Shown in pieces: positions 7,188 to 16,123 of a stretch of 34,663 nt of DNA. Made by a program: the position numbers and the translations under genes. Numbering within the stretch: position 1 is the stretch's first letter; every line of letters begins with the position of its first letter. Origin of the DNA: DATMQA01 sp035566895 (GTDB taxonomy: Bacteria; Verrucomicrobiota; Verrucomicrobiia; Limisphaerales; UBA8199); contig DATMQA010000196.1 in the NCBI GenBank assembly GCA_035566895.1, forward strand, positions 1 to 34,663. Reading direction: 5' to 3'. A model generated the notes under the pieces. The model saw only the letters and a list, made by a program, of their open reading frames with translations, was not told where the DNA came from and ran no database searches.

Positions 7188-9416
7188 TTACGGGGTATGC
7201 ACTACCCGGAAGTATTGTTGCACGTTCGGCCGTGTCGGAGTCACATAGCTCATGGCGTTGCCATTGCCCGTGATCGTCGCGCCGACGTTTTGCCAGCCGC
7301 CACCCAAAGATGAAATGGCCTGAAGCTGGTAGGTCTTGCCGACCTCCGTGTTGAAGGCAACTTCGGCAGCAGTGTAGATCTGGACAGTGTTGGTGGCGTT
7401 GTTGCCGCCCATTCTGGTGCCATTGGCCCACACCACTCCGCCGGGAACGGTTACGCCAGACGTGGTCGGATTGAGACCGAGTGCATACTTGAGCCAGTTG
7501 GGAATGCCATCGCCTGCAGGACACGCGTTCGGGGCGGCGTTAACATTAGTAACTGAGCCGAAGTACTGAATCTGCCACGCATCAGGCAAACCGTCATGGT
7601 TGGCGTCGGGAGTCAGGTCGGCAATGGAGGCCTTCAGCAAGCCTACGGTGTAGGCGACGTTGTGCACGCCCTTGCTGCGGTCTTCCATGACAAAGGACCA
7701 GTTCCAGGCAGCCTTGACCTGGGACGGGGTCCAGCCTTTGGCAGGGCTGATGCTCGATTTAACGGAATTGTCAGGCGGGAGCAGGGTGGAGAGTTGGTCC
7801 AGGAGGTGTTGCACTTCCGTTTGCACGCCTTCGATGATGCCGTCGCCATTATAATCTTCACGGACCATGTCGAAGGTGGGGGTAGGTCCGTGGCATTGGA
7901 CGCAGGCAGCGGTCATTTGGATATTGGTGGTGCCGTTGGTGTAAATGACGCTGAAGGTGTGGCCACCGGTGAGCAGGAACGCCGGGTCGGTCGAAGCAGG
8001 CGTCGGCTGCATGTGGCAGGTGACGCAGCCGTTCGTGATAGCGTCACGATGAGCGGAGCTGGGGATGTTCTGACCGTAGTCGAAACCGTTGACGCCCATG
8101 AACATGTCGGTTTGAGGGCCGTGGTGCGGGCCAAAACGGCCGCCGGTGAAGGTAGCAACGCTGTTGGTGGCGCTGGTGCGGGCATGATGGCAGTTCATGC
8201 ACAATTCACTGGTTCCCTTGTTAGCGACGACGGTGCCATCGGCGAGGGTGACCGGGCCGACATTGCGCAGTTGATGCGGATTACTCGCATCATGCGGGTC
8301 GTGGCAACCGACGCAGGTGATCGGCATATAGGCGGTGTTGGTCGTGCTCGCCCCCCTTTCGGCAAAGCCCATGCCGGTATGGCAGGCGACGCAGGCTTCA
8401 CGGCCAGGGCCGCTCGGGTCCGTCACCGTAATGGCGTGCTTGGAATTGTTCCATTCCGGTACCTTGATATGGTGGCTCTTGGCGTCGTGGCATTGACCAC
8501 AATTGCCGGCGTCCCAACTGACGGCGATGCAATTGGTATTGCCCACCTTGCCGTTGTAAATGATGTGCTTGCTGCCCGGTCCATGGCAGTTCTCACATTG
8601 GATATTGGCGACGTTACACAGCGCCGGGTAATTCGTCTGCATGCTGGCCCAATTGCCGTTGGTCAAGACGGTCGGGAAGGTCCAGCCGGTTTGGGCCATA
8701 ACATCGTCAAATCCACCGTTTGCAGCGAGCGGGTAGGTATCGTAACCGAGCGTATGACAGGAGACGCAATTCATGCTGTAGGAGCCGACCAGGCCGTCAA
8801 TGCTTCGGCTGAACTTGCTGGCGTGAAGGGTATTGGTCCACATGGTCATATTGGGCGCAATCAGCCCGCCGCTGTGGCAGGCGATACAGCCCTGGCTCCA
8901 GCCGAGGTAACTTCCGGCCGTAATCGTCTGGGTTACGTTGGTCGTTCCATACGAGGCCGTGGTGATGGTGGCCGTGACGGTATATTGCCCCTCCAGGTCT
9001 GGACGTAGCAGCGAACGAGTTCCGGCCACTTGGTAAACCAGGCGATCCGCCGGAGCGTAAACAGGAACAGTGGCTCCCAGCGGGTTGTTGGTCAGCACGG
9101 CCAGGGAACCCAACGGCCGGCTGGTCAGAGCCCAGGTGACGCTGACGATGTCGGAAGCGGGAATGGCGAGGCTGACCTGGGCTTCCAGGTAGGCCGGCGT
9201 GCCCACACCGATGGTGGACAGGCCACCGGAAACCTCGGTGGTGGAAGCCAGCGCGTAATCGCCCTTGTCGGACGGCGTGACCGGGCGCAGGGCAATGCGG
9301 GCATTCAGCGCTGTGGCGGCGCTCAACTGGGCCGCGCCACACAGCAGGAGCACAACTGCCAGCAGACAAGCCGGCATGATTTTCAAGGGAGTGTTCAGGG
9401 GTTTGTTTAGTTGCAT
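7188..9416 (-). CDS. Secreted nine-haem c-type cytochrome with C-terminal beta module
   Basis: A predicted exported electron carrier, 742 aa. A signal peptide (LLAVVLLLCGAAQLSA) precedes an Ig-like beta region (about 30-160). Nine CXXCH motifs follow in order: CIACH, CVSCH, CENCH, CGQCH, CVACH, CVGCH, CMNCH, CVTCH, CVQCH. The C-terminal part has an EF-hand-like Asp-rich linker (DANHDGLPD), GDGIPNWLKYALGLNP and a beta module ending in QQYFRVVHTP, a style common in secreted verrucomicrobial proteins. Haem-motif order and local sequence (CHTLGY, CENCHGP, GVHN..Y...LL) match the other nine-haem protein at 25984-27726. The start is set at the ATG at 9416, which has AGGTG nine bases upstream; a GTG at 9428 is possible. 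Electron partners are inferred: it may act on or outside the outer membrane with the MtrAB-like proteins. Confidence 0.88.
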   Translation of the reverse strand: MQLNKPLNTPLKIMPACLLAVVLLLCGAAQLSAATALNARIALRPVTPSDKGDYALASTTEVSGGLSTIGVGTPAYLEAQVSLAIPASDIVSVTWALTSRPLGSLAVLTNNPLGATVPVYAPADRLVYQVAGTRSLLRPDLEGQYTVTATITTASYGTTNVTQTITAGSYLGWSQGCIACHSGGLIAPNMTMWTNTLHASKFSRSIDGLVGSYSMNCVSCHTLGYDTYPLAANGGFDDVMAQTGWTFPTVLTNGNWASMQTNYPALCNVANIQCENCHGPGSKHIIYNGKVGNTNCIAVSWDAGNCGQCHDAKSHHIKVPEWNNSKHAITVTDPSGPGREACVACHTGMGFAERGASTTNTAYMPITCVGCHDPHDASNPHQLRNVGPVTLADGTVVANKGTSELCMNCHHARTSATNSVATFTGGRFGPHHGPQTDMFMGVNGFDYGQNIPSSAHRDAITNGCVTCHMQPTPASTDPAFLLTGGHTFSVIYTNGTTNIQMTAACVQCHGPTPTFDMVREDYNGDGIIEGVQTEVQHLLDQLSTLLPPDNSVKSSISPAKGWTPSQVKAAWNWSFVMEDRSKGVHNVAYTVGLLKASIADLTPDANHDGLPDAWQIQYFGSVTNVNAAPNACPAGDGIPNWLKYALGLNPTTSGVTVPGGVVWANGTRMGGNNATNTVQIYTAAEVAFNTEVGKTYQLQAISSLGGGWQNVGATITGNGNAMSYVTPTRPNVQQYFRVVHTP

Positions 9417-9425
9417 ATGATGGGG

Positions 9426-9430
9426 CACCT
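9426..9430 (-). promoter_or_regulatory. Ribosome-binding site deciding the 9416 start
   Basis: AGGTG on the minus strand ends nine bases before the ATG at 9416. It overlaps the alternative GTG start at 9428, which would have no visible site of its own, so it favours the ATG. Confidence 0.5.
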
Positions 9431-9602
9431 GGTTTTCAGGTTTTGATCGGATTTCGTGGTCAGTTCATGTCACGCACGGCATTAGCTGAATGCCACGCTT
9501 CGAAACGCCACATCCACTTGACGCGGCGCAGTTCCAACGAAAGCTCAGCCCGGCCACGAGCTTGTGCCCGGCTCTTCCGTCGAAATTCGTTTGCTTTCAT
9601 GG

Positions 9603-9614
9603 ACCAAATTTGGT
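9603..9614. promoter_or_regulatory. 12-bp perfect palindrome between hemA and the nine-haem gene
   Basis: accaaatttggt is its own reverse complement. It lies 12 nt beyond the hemA stop and about 190 nt before the cytochrome start. It could be a regulator site, but this length in a 210-nt gap can also arise by chance. No clear sigma-70 promoter was identified in the gap. Confidence 0.25.
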
Positions 9615-9626
9615 TCACGTTTTAGG

Positions 9627-10712
9627 TCAACTGCTGCAGGTGAGTGCGCCCGCCAGCGCCCAACTCCCGTGCGGCCGGGTGGCCGTTTCGCGAGCCGGCG
9701 CGGGGGCCGGTGCAAAGCGCGCCATTAAGGCAGCCGTTCGTTCGGCGATGATCGTCCGGCAACGCACCAGCTCGCTTTCGCGCAGCCGCACGTTTTCCCG
9801 AATGATCGATTCCAGGTGGTCCACGTTGTAGAGGAAAACATTATTGATTTGCTGCACGTCAGCGTCGATGTCGCGCGGGACGGCGATATCGATGAGAAAC
9901 AGCGGGCGGTTTTGGCGCGCCGGCATGAGCGTCGCCAGATCTTCTCGAGACAAAATCGTATGCGGACAGCCGGTCGAGGTGACCACGATGTCAGCTTCGC
10001 CCAGGGCCGGCAGCAGTTCCTCGAACTCCACCGCGCGTCCACCGAACTCCCCGGCGAGGTTCTGGGCTTTCTCAAAGGAGCGGTTGGCGACCAACACGGC
10101 CCGAGCGCTCTTTTTGGCCAGGTGTCGAACGCAGGCCTCGCCCATCTTGCCGGCGCCGACGATCATCACTGTCTTGCTGGAGAGATCCCGGTCGAAGATC
10201 CGCTCGGCCAGTTCAACGGCAACGCTCCCCACGGAAGCCGCCCCGCGGCCGATACCGGTTTGGGTGCGGATTTCCTTCGCCGTCGCCAGGGCTGTTTGGA
10301 AGAGACGGTTAGTTACCTTGCCGGTCATTCTCGCCTCCTGCGCCGTCTGGTAGGCTTGTTTAACCTGCCCGGTGATTTCCGTTTCCCCGATGACCATTGA
10401 ATCCAGACCCCCGGTCACCCCAAACAGGTGCTGAATGGCTTCGGCGCCTTCCTTCACATAAAGATACGGAGTGAAATCAAAGTCGCTCCCGGAAAGCTGC
10501 TCAAAAAGCCGCTGGATATTGCCATTGACGTGAGGGGTGACGCCATAAACCTCGACGCGGTTGCAGGTCGAGAGCACCACCAGCTCGGAAAGATTGCCGG
10601 CCAGCTTAAGCCGGCAGCCGTGACAACGCAACCGGGCGGGTCGGACGGCCAGCTTTTCCCTCAGCTCCACCGGCGCAGTCTTGTAACTTAATCCAGCGAC
10701 GAAGATTTTCAT
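9627..10712 (-). CDS. hemA: Glutamyl-tRNA reductase
   Basis: Reduces glutamyl-tRNA(Glu) to glutamate-1-semialdehyde with NADPH, the first committed step of C5-pathway tetrapyrrole (haem) synthesis; cytosolic. The catalytic Cys50 lies in STCNRVEVYG, GETEITGQVKQAY is the family signature, and the nucleotide-binding loop is GAGKMGE. The product is 361 aa, whereas typical GluTR is about 410-450 aa. The spinal helix is present (ENVRLRESE...) but the C-terminal dimerisation helices seem mostly missing, replaced by a short Ala/Pro-rich tail. The ATG at 10712 is unambiguous by alignment (MKIFVAGLSYKTAPVE). Its place beside a large set of multihaem cytochromes would suit high haem demand, but a link is inference. 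Confidence 0.93.
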   Translation of the reverse strand: MKIFVAGLSYKTAPVELREKLAVRPARLRCHGCRLKLAGNLSELVVLSTCNRVEVYGVTPHVNGNIQRLFEQLSGSDFDFTPYLYVKEGAEAIQHLFGVTGGLDSMVIGETEITGQVKQAYQTAQEARMTGKVTNRLFQTALATAKEIRTQTGIGRGAASVGSVAVELAERIFDRDLSSKTVMIVGAGKMGEACVRHLAKKSARAVLVANRSFEKAQNLAGEFGGRAVEFEELLPALGEADIVVTSTGCPHTILSREDLATLMPARQNRPLFLIDIAVPRDIDADVQQINNVFLYNVDHLESIIRENVRLRESELVRCRTIIAERTAALMARFAPAPAPARETATRPHGSWALAGALTCSS

Positions 10713-11111
10713 GGACCGTTGTTTGCGAGTTGCACCGCTAATTTAAGCCAGTTACTTCGATTCACACCGCTACACTAGTCCGCGAGACAATTTCCCGGCT
10801 CGTCCTCAGTTGCCATTTCCTTTACAATTCTTGCCAGATGCATAACAACCAATAAGCAATGCGACTAATCGATCTGTCTATCAATACCATACTCTAATAA
10901 TGATTACGCAATCTATTTTATTCATAAGGGATGCTTGGGTATGCGCCGGCCTGCCAGCTAAAGGTTTAGCTGGTCAAAGGAGGCCAAGCGAAGATACCGT
11001 GAACGGCTGACTCCGTATGGTCTGCGGAGCGAGGTCGCGGGAGGATACCGCAGAGGCGCCCCCGATGCAGCCCAAGCTTCGGGGAATCGGGGTTCCCGCG
11101 GAGCGCCGACC
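10713..11111. other. Gene-free stretch: AT-rich segment, then structured GC-rich element
   Basis: No credible gene is seen. 10840-10930 is unusually AT-rich for the window. 10954-10973 is a tight 9-bp hairpin (ccagctaaa / tttagctgg). From about 10980 to 11113 several dyads nest: gaggtcg (11031-11037) pairs with cgacctc (11107-11113), and cccgat (11061-11066) with atcggg (11086-11091); 'gataccg' also occurs twice. The outer arm reaches the stop of the gene ending at 11112, so the element may end that minus-strand transcript, although there is no T run. It could equally be a mobile palindromic repeat. Confidence 0.45.
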
Positions 11112-11561
11112 TCAGATCATTTCGTCTCCGCCAAGTTGCTCCGCCAGCTCGCACAGCACTTGGAAATACTGATCCTGCGGCAGATCCAGGACGTGGCAAC
11201 CGAAGGTCTCGGCGTCATCCGGCGAGACGGCACTGCCACAGGTGACCAGCGCCAGTTGATAGAGCACGAGATAGGGCAAGGCGGACAATTGGGTGGCGAA
11301 GCAAGGATGAACAAAGATCGTGAAACCTTCTTCCGGCTTGGGGCCCTTGGGCACTGAATGGGCAAACTCTCCGGCCAACAACAGGTCGGCATCAAAGCGG
11401 ACCTCGCACGGATAGAGCACACAACTCCGATCCTCCAAAATTCGCAACACCTCTTTCCAGCCGATGTTCGGGCCGTACTTCGCCCGGACCTCATCGCCTT
11501 TGGTCGCGAGTTGCGCACTGAGCGACTGTCCGCCGTCTTCAGAATGAAGCCGTCTTGCCAT
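11112..11561 (-). CDS. Unrecognised ~150-aa protein, paralogue of 18244-18675
   Basis: I do not recognise this family. The 149-aa product aligns almost without gaps to the protein encoded at 18244-18675. Shared blocks are KYGP, an LYPCE/RYPCE-FDA block, LL.GEFA, PKG..PE.GF, VHP.F.TQL, LVLYQL and CE.AEQL. It has no signal peptide, membrane helix or CXXCH, so it is probably cytosolic. The start at 11561 (MARRLHSED) was chosen because it aligns with the start of the paralogue; the frame remains open to 11693, and Met at 11630 is an alternative. No strong ribosome-binding site is visible. Its position at the far end of the cytochrome block, with the paralogue inside that block, suggests a role tied to the redox complexes (chaperone, assembly factor or regulator), but this is conjecture. 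Confidence 0.75.
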   Translation of the reverse strand: MARRLHSEDGGQSLSAQLATKGDEVRAKYGPNIGWKEVLRILEDRSCVLYPCEVRFDADLLLAGEFAHSVPKGPKPEEGFTIFVHPCFATQLSALPYLVLYQLALVTCGSAVSPDDAETFGCHVLDLPQDQYFQVLCELAEQLGGDEMI

Positions 11562-11796
11562 AAACTGTGGGCGTTGGGGTGAATATACATGACCAGGAGC
11601 CGTTCGTGCAAAATTCTTCGTGGCATTCATTAGTCGGAGTTTGTCCGAACGAATGCCAAATCCGCTTACCGTGATTTGCGCATCCTTTCGCATTTATTGG
11701 TGTCCGGCGAACAGGCGGCGCACGTTGGGGTAAGCACCCCATTGTCGTGTCTGACTCTTTTAGTGCAAAACTGGCCTGATATTGAAAATCGCGTTT

Positions 11797-12045
11797 ATGT
11801 CTGCAAAGAATTTGAAGCGCACCGCTGGGCAAAGGGCCATCAAACGATTCCTGCGGGATCAGGGCTCGCGTGAATATTTTAAGGACGGCGCCTGGACCAA
11901 GAAACCTGAAGAAGCCAGCAGCTTTTCAGATGTGATCGAAGTCGCCGAAACCTGCGCTCGTTACGGGTTGACAAATGTGGAGTTGGCCCTTCGCTACGGC
12001 ACTGGCGCTGCCGACTGCGATGTTTTTTGTACGCCCATTCGCTAG
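11797..12045 (+). CDS. Small conserved-type protein, related to 31072-31302
   Basis: An 82-aa product from the ATG at 11797 (a TTG at 11782 would add five residues). It is the only plus-strand gene inside the cytochrome block and is divergent from the gene at 11112-11561. Its central part aligns with the 76-aa protein at 31072: both have a hydrophobic strand plus D, an aromatic-Lys/Arg segment, 'AWT' or 'VWT', an acidic/aromatic helix with F, then (Y/H)GL..V and L.(Y/F). This fits a small alpha/beta domain. No cysteine pair, membrane segment or DNA-binding motif is evident. Function unknown. Coding status is supported mainly by the match to the second copy. Confidence 0.6.
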   Translation: MSAKNLKRTAGQRAIKRFLRDQGSREYFKDGAWTKKPEEASSFSDVIEVAETCARYGLTNVELALRYGTGAADCDVFCTPIR

Positions 12046-12086
12046 AACGGCGCGTTTCCTGTTTGTTCCGGCCACCAACCCCACGC

Positions 12087-13880
12087 CTAACTCCGGGCGG
12101 CAAGCTCATTGTGCTCCGCCTTCTCCGCCGGGCGGGCTGGGGTCAAAGGCGTTCGCGTTTCGCTGTCTGAGAGCGGTTCCATTCGTGATGCGGGTTCATC
12201 AAGGGGATGCTCCTCCGCCTGCCAGTGTTGCGAGACCTTGCCGCTCCAACAGGCCCAATTGACCGGATACACGTCGGGGTCGAAGATGACGTGGTAGAAA
12301 TGCCACACCACAATGGCCAGGCAGGCCAGGATAGCTTCGTAATAATGGATGGTGAGAGCGACATCCACTGCCCAGCGAGGGAAGAAGCGAGTCACGTCCA
12401 TTTTGAACCAGATGATTAAGCCCGTAGTGCCCATGAGAATAGTGCCCCAGACAACCGCCCAATATTCCATCTTTTCGGCGTAGCCGAACCGCGCGATTTT
12501 TGGCCGCTCGTCGCTCATGCCGGTCAGATAACGGGCGCTTTCGGCCACGTCGTTGATGTCTTTCTTGCCAGGGAGCATGTCTTTCACCAGTTGGCGCCCG
12601 TCCTTTCTGGTCAGGATATAACAAAGGTGATAGAGGCCAACCACCAACAAGACCACGCCCGCAACGCGATGGCTCCAGCGGCGCAGCATTTCGTTTGAGC
12701 CCAGCAGCTTCGCCACCCAGGAGTCCGGGAATTTCAAGGCAAACCCGGTCACCGCCAGCATGATGAAACTAGCGGCGAGCACCACATGCTGCATTCGTTG
12801 CGAGAAATTCATGCGCAGGATGCTCAAGTCAGCGGCACGATAGCGCGCCCGGACCTTTTTGCCGAAGAGCAGGAGGTTATGAGCCAGCATGAACCCAATC
12901 GTACCAACGATGAGGACGAGGTAAACCCGCCGCACCCACCAGTTGATCTTCTCACCCATGCCATCGCCACTGGCGGCAGCGGCAGCATTCACGTGGACTT
13001 TGCTCTGGGCGAAGTTCTCGGTGGCCCCCGGATGGCATTTGCCGCAAGTGACAACCAGGTTGGTCCTGTAGATGGTGGAGCGCGGATCCGCAGAGGGCAG
13101 GATTTTGTGGACCCCGTGACAACTGGCGCAGTTCGCCGCCAGGGTAGAGCCGTACTGGGCCGCCAGCCCATGATAGCTTTCAAAGAAGGTCTTAACCCGG
13201 TCTGCTGGCAGATTGTATTTGGTATTCAAGCGCTCGGAAGCGTGACAGTTGCTGCAAACGTCGGCTGAAATCTTGAGCGGCGAACTGCTCTTGAGGGCGA
13301 TGATTTTGTGTTCGGAATGGCAATCGGTGCAGGTCGGCGCCTCGCGGTGGCCAGCAGCGACGGCTCTGCCATGGACGCTTTCCTCGACGTCTTTGGCCGC
13401 CTGGTCGTGGCAGGCCCCGCAAGTAGCGGCGAGGCGGGAGAAGTGAAGCGGGGACTCCGGAGAAGTAGGAGGCAGGATAGTATGGCCATCATGACAATCG
13501 CTGCAGGTCGCCGAGTCTTTGCGGCCGCTCAGCACGGCGAGCCCGTGGACACCGGCGCCGTAGCTGTCGGATTGCTTTTCGTGGCACCTCGCGCAATCCG
13601 GGGCGCGGACGGCCACGTTATCATCCGGATGTTTGAGAGTCAGGTCGCCATGGCAACTGGCGCAAGTGTTGGCTTTGTGGACGGAGGCCTTGAGTTTGGC
13701 GGTATCTACGAAGAGCGAGATAGCTTTGCCGGCAGCATTGGTTTTATAGAGAGTTTTATCGGCGTGACAATCGAGGCAGGCGCTGTCTTTGATTTCAGCG
13801 GCGGAAAGGGTGAAACTCAGGGCGACAAAGGCCAAGAGCGCCCGAGCCGTCCCAGTACAAAATCTGTTTCCAGGGCACAT
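12087..13880 (-). CDS. Nine-haem cytochrome c fused to b-type cytochrome (CbcL-like)
   Basis: A predicted inner-membrane quinol oxidase with its own periplasmic multihaem wire, 597 aa. After a signal peptide (about 1-28), nine CXXCH motifs lie between about residues 35 and 285: CLDCH, CASCH, CARCH, CSDCH, CGACH, CTDCH, CSNCH, CASCH, CGKCH. The C-terminal ~280 residues have five membrane helices with candidate b-haem histidines in AHNLLL, MQHVVL, SHRVAG, YHLCYI, IHYYEA and WHFYHV, like the HydC/FdnI cytochrome b family. This c-plus-b architecture is that of Geobacter CbcL, used for low-potential extracellular acceptors; equivalence is inference. It lies 101 nt after the 11-haem relative, a wider gap than the rest of the operon. 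The start codon sits between short inverted arms (agggca...tgccct), which might mask initiation. Confidence 0.87.
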   Translation of the reverse strand: MCPGNRFCTGTARALLAFVALSFTLSAAEIKDSACLDCHADKTLYKTNAAGKAISLFVDTAKLKASVHKANTCASCHGDLTLKHPDDNVAVRAPDCARCHEKQSDSYGAGVHGLAVLSGRKDSATCSDCHDGHTILPPTSPESPLHFSRLAATCGACHDQAAKDVEESVHGRAVAAGHREAPTCTDCHSEHKIIALKSSSPLKISADVCSNCHASERLNTKYNLPADRVKTFFESYHGLAAQYGSTLAANCASCHGVHKILPSADPRSTIYRTNLVVTCGKCHPGATENFAQSKVHVNAAAAASGDGMGEKINWWVRRVYLVLIVGTIGFMLAHNLLLFGKKVRARYRAADLSILRMNFSQRMQHVVLAASFIMLAVTGFALKFPDSWVAKLLGSNEMLRRWSHRVAGVVLLVVGLYHLCYILTRKDGRQLVKDMLPGKKDINDVAESARYLTGMSDERPKIARFGYAEKMEYWAVVWGTILMGTTGLIIWFKMDVTRFFPRWAVDVALTIHYYEAILACLAIVVWHFYHVIFDPDVYPVNWACWSGKVSQHWQAEEHPLDEPASRMEPLSDSETRTPLTPARPAEKAEHNELAARS

Positions 13881-13981
13881 AAGCTGCCCTAAGGTTCGGC
13901 TGCGCCGTTTAAAATCGCTCTACATCATTTGCCCATTGCTTTGCATTTTTTGCAAGACTGGCGCTGGCCCCCGTTCGGTGT

Positions 13982-16123
13982 TCAAGCTGAGTGCATGAGG
14001 CGGGTGGCCATGGCATAGAGGATGAGCAACAGCAGCAGCACGCCCAGACCGAAGAAGAAGTAGCCAAACGAGCGGGCGATGCTCTTCCAGCGCAGCCATT
14101 CATCCCGCACGCGGAAATCATCCAGCTTTCCCTCGGCGAGCAGCCGGTCATACCAGCGGCAGCGCTCGTGCAGCATCTCATTTTTGGAAACGCGTCCGGA
14201 AAAGATGACCGTATCCATGGGGAATTTCTCGATTCGGAAATGGGTGTTGAAGAAGTGAATCGAAAAGATGAAGCCGGCGGCCAGCAAGGCTTCGTCCGAG
14301 TGGATGACAAGAGCGATATTGAGCAGCCAGCCGGGCAGGAACCGCGTGAAAACGGTGGGGAACCACATGACCAGGCCGGAGGAGCCGATGATGAACACGC
14401 CCCAAAAGACCGCGAAGTAATCGAACTTTTCCCAATACGTCCAGCGGTCGAAATGCGGCCGGGCGCCTTTGCCGAAGAACCATTTGTTATGGGCGATGAA
14501 GTCGCGCCAGTCCTGCCAGGTGAGCATCATGGAATCGGGTCCGAAGAGGACGCCCCAGAGCCGGTTAAAGCTGAGTTTGCCGGTTTGAGGATTGCGGATG
14601 TTCCTGCGTCCCTTCCAACACCGGGCGACCAGGGAAGACACATGGAGCCCAAAATAAAGGAAAGTCACGATGGCGCCCAGGCGGTGGAGCGCGCGGGCCG
14701 TCTCGGCGCCACCAATGATGTTGAACAGGGTCTTGGCCCAGTCCGTGTAATAGAACTTGAGCGGCATGCCAGTGAGGACCAGGAGCAGGAAACTGGTCAC
14801 TACCAGGAAATGCAGGAATCGCTCGAACGGCGCAAAGCGAGTGAACCATTCCCCGCCGTTCTGGGTGTTGATCTTGGCTTCCCGAAAGGTCTTCGAATCG
14901 TGCAGGTACAAATACCCGGCACGGAAAAGCCAGGCCCCGGTATGGGCGCCGAAAAAGACAAACACTCCGACCAGCAGGCTGGTCATGAACAGGAAGGTGG
15001 CGTGGAGCATCGGATAATTCTTTCCGTCGAGCGGGTTGGCGTGCGGCTGGTACTGGGTAAAACCTACATTCGCGGTCGGGTGGCACTGTTGGCAGGTGGC
15101 GAGGATGTTGGTTTTGGAAAGGTGCGAAGCCGGGTTGGCCGCCGGCAGCACATCGTGATGGCCATGGCAGTCGTAGCAGGCGGCGACATCCGAGGCCACA
15201 TTCGGCTTGCCCAGCGCCATGGCTTTGCCGTGGTAGGTGTCTCGGTAATGCGCGAGCCGGTCCTCGTGGCATCTGCCGCAACGCTTGTCGCTGGCCATTT
15301 TAAAGTGGCCGTTCTTTGGCGTTTCGACCTCGTGCGCCGTATGGCAATCCGTGCAAACCGGGCCGCGCTTGTCCCCTTTCGCCAGAAGCTGCCCATGAAT
15401 GCTCTTATTATAGGTCTCTTCAATCCTGACGTGGCACTTGCCGCAGGTCTTGGCGACGCTCGCCACATTAATGGGTGAATCCCGATCTACAGCGCGTTTG
15501 ATCGTATGCGTGCCGTGGCAATCGTTGCAGGACGGAGCGACGATCAACCCCATTTTGAGCAGCGCCCGGCCATGAATGCTGTCCATGTACTGCGCCGCCG
15601 CCTCCGGAAACTTCATCTGGTATTCCTTTGTCAGCCCCGCATTCGTGTGACAAGCAGCGCAGGTGCGCGGCAGGTTTAACTTGAAGACCGACGATTCGGG
15701 GTTTTTAGCTGCCAGAATTTCGTGCGAGCCGTGGCAGTCTTTGCAACTGGCCGCGCCGGATGCGCCCAGGGTATGGCTCACGCCATGGATACTCGAGGCA
15801 TACTCCTTCGTTTCAGCGTCATGGCACCGGCCGCAATTGATCGGCTGGGCGGGGGCGTTGTCGTCCGGATGCTTCGCGGTAATATCCGCATGACAACTGG
15901 CGCAAGTGTTGGTCTTGTGAACCGCACCCAGGAATTTGGCTTCATCAACGAAAAGGGAGATCCCCTGACCTGCCGAATTGGTTTTAAAAAGCGTTTTATC
16001 TGAGTGACATTCCAGGCAGGAGGCGTTGGGGTTCTTTTCGGCAGACCGGACCGGAAACAGACCGAACATCAGCGCCGTTAGAATGAGACCGGTCCGCGCG
16101 AAGTTCGTTTTACAGTCCCCCAT
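13982..16123 (-). CDS. Eleven-haem cytochrome c fused to b-type cytochrome (CbcL-like)
   Basis: A longer relative of the neighbouring nine-haem fusion, 713 aa. A signal peptide ends near PVRSA. Eleven CXXCH motifs follow in order: CLECH, CASCH, CGRCH, CKDCH, CAACH, CNDCH, CGKCH, CTDCH, CGRCH, CYDCH, CQQCH. A membrane part of about 300 residues carries candidate haem-b histidines (FLHFLVV, LHRLGAI, GLHVSS, VIHSDEA, SIHFFNTHF) and an extra C-terminal helix (FGYFFFGLGVLLLLLILY). The start at 16123 is fixed by GGAGG five bases upstream, although the frame is open further. This start overlaps the end of the NapC/NirT-type gene by 14 nt, so the two are likely translationally coupled. It probably oxidises quinol and passes electrons to periplasmic carriers. 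Compared with its neighbour it has two extra haems. Confidence 0.87.
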   Translation of the reverse strand: MGDCKTNFARTGLILTALMFGLFPVRSAEKNPNASCLECHSDKTLFKTNSAGQGISLFVDEAKFLGAVHKTNTCASCHADITAKHPDDNAPAQPINCGRCHDAETKEYASSIHGVSHTLGASGAASCKDCHGSHEILAAKNPESSVFKLNLPRTCAACHTNAGLTKEYQMKFPEAAAQYMDSIHGRALLKMGLIVAPSCNDCHGTHTIKRAVDRDSPINVASVAKTCGKCHVRIEETYNKSIHGQLLAKGDKRGPVCTDCHTAHEVETPKNGHFKMASDKRCGRCHEDRLAHYRDTYHGKAMALGKPNVASDVAACYDCHGHHDVLPAANPASHLSKTNILATCQQCHPTANVGFTQYQPHANPLDGKNYPMLHATFLFMTSLLVGVFVFFGAHTGAWLFRAGYLYLHDSKTFREAKINTQNGGEWFTRFAPFERFLHFLVVTSFLLLVLTGMPLKFYYTDWAKTLFNIIGGAETARALHRLGAIVTFLYFGLHVSSLVARCWKGRRNIRNPQTGKLSFNRLWGVLFGPDSMMLTWQDWRDFIAHNKWFFGKGARPHFDRWTYWEKFDYFAVFWGVFIIGSSGLVMWFPTVFTRFLPGWLLNIALVIHSDEALLAAGFIFSIHFFNTHFRIEKFPMDTVIFSGRVSKNEMLHERCRWYDRLLAEGKLDDFRVRDEWLRWKSIARSFGYFFFGLGVLLLLLILYAMATRLMHSA

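Noticed and set aside
7596..9008. Long plus-strand open frame opposite the nine-haem cytochrome gene
   Set aside because: It is the antisense shadow of a gene with nine haem motifs, has low-complexity Gly/Val/Ala/Asp composition and no recognisable domain.
10966..11199. Minus-strand 77-codon frame overlapping the end of the 11112 gene
   Set aside because: It runs through the hairpin-rich element and overlaps a gene supported by a paralogue.
11782..12045. Frameshifted remnant of a longer gene
   Set aside because: The short protein has a matching-size relative at 31072-31302, so it is more likely an intact small gene.
13991..15478. Long plus-strand open frame opposite the 11-haem fusion gene
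   Set aside because: Antisense shadow in GC-rich coding DNA; no domain, no start signal.
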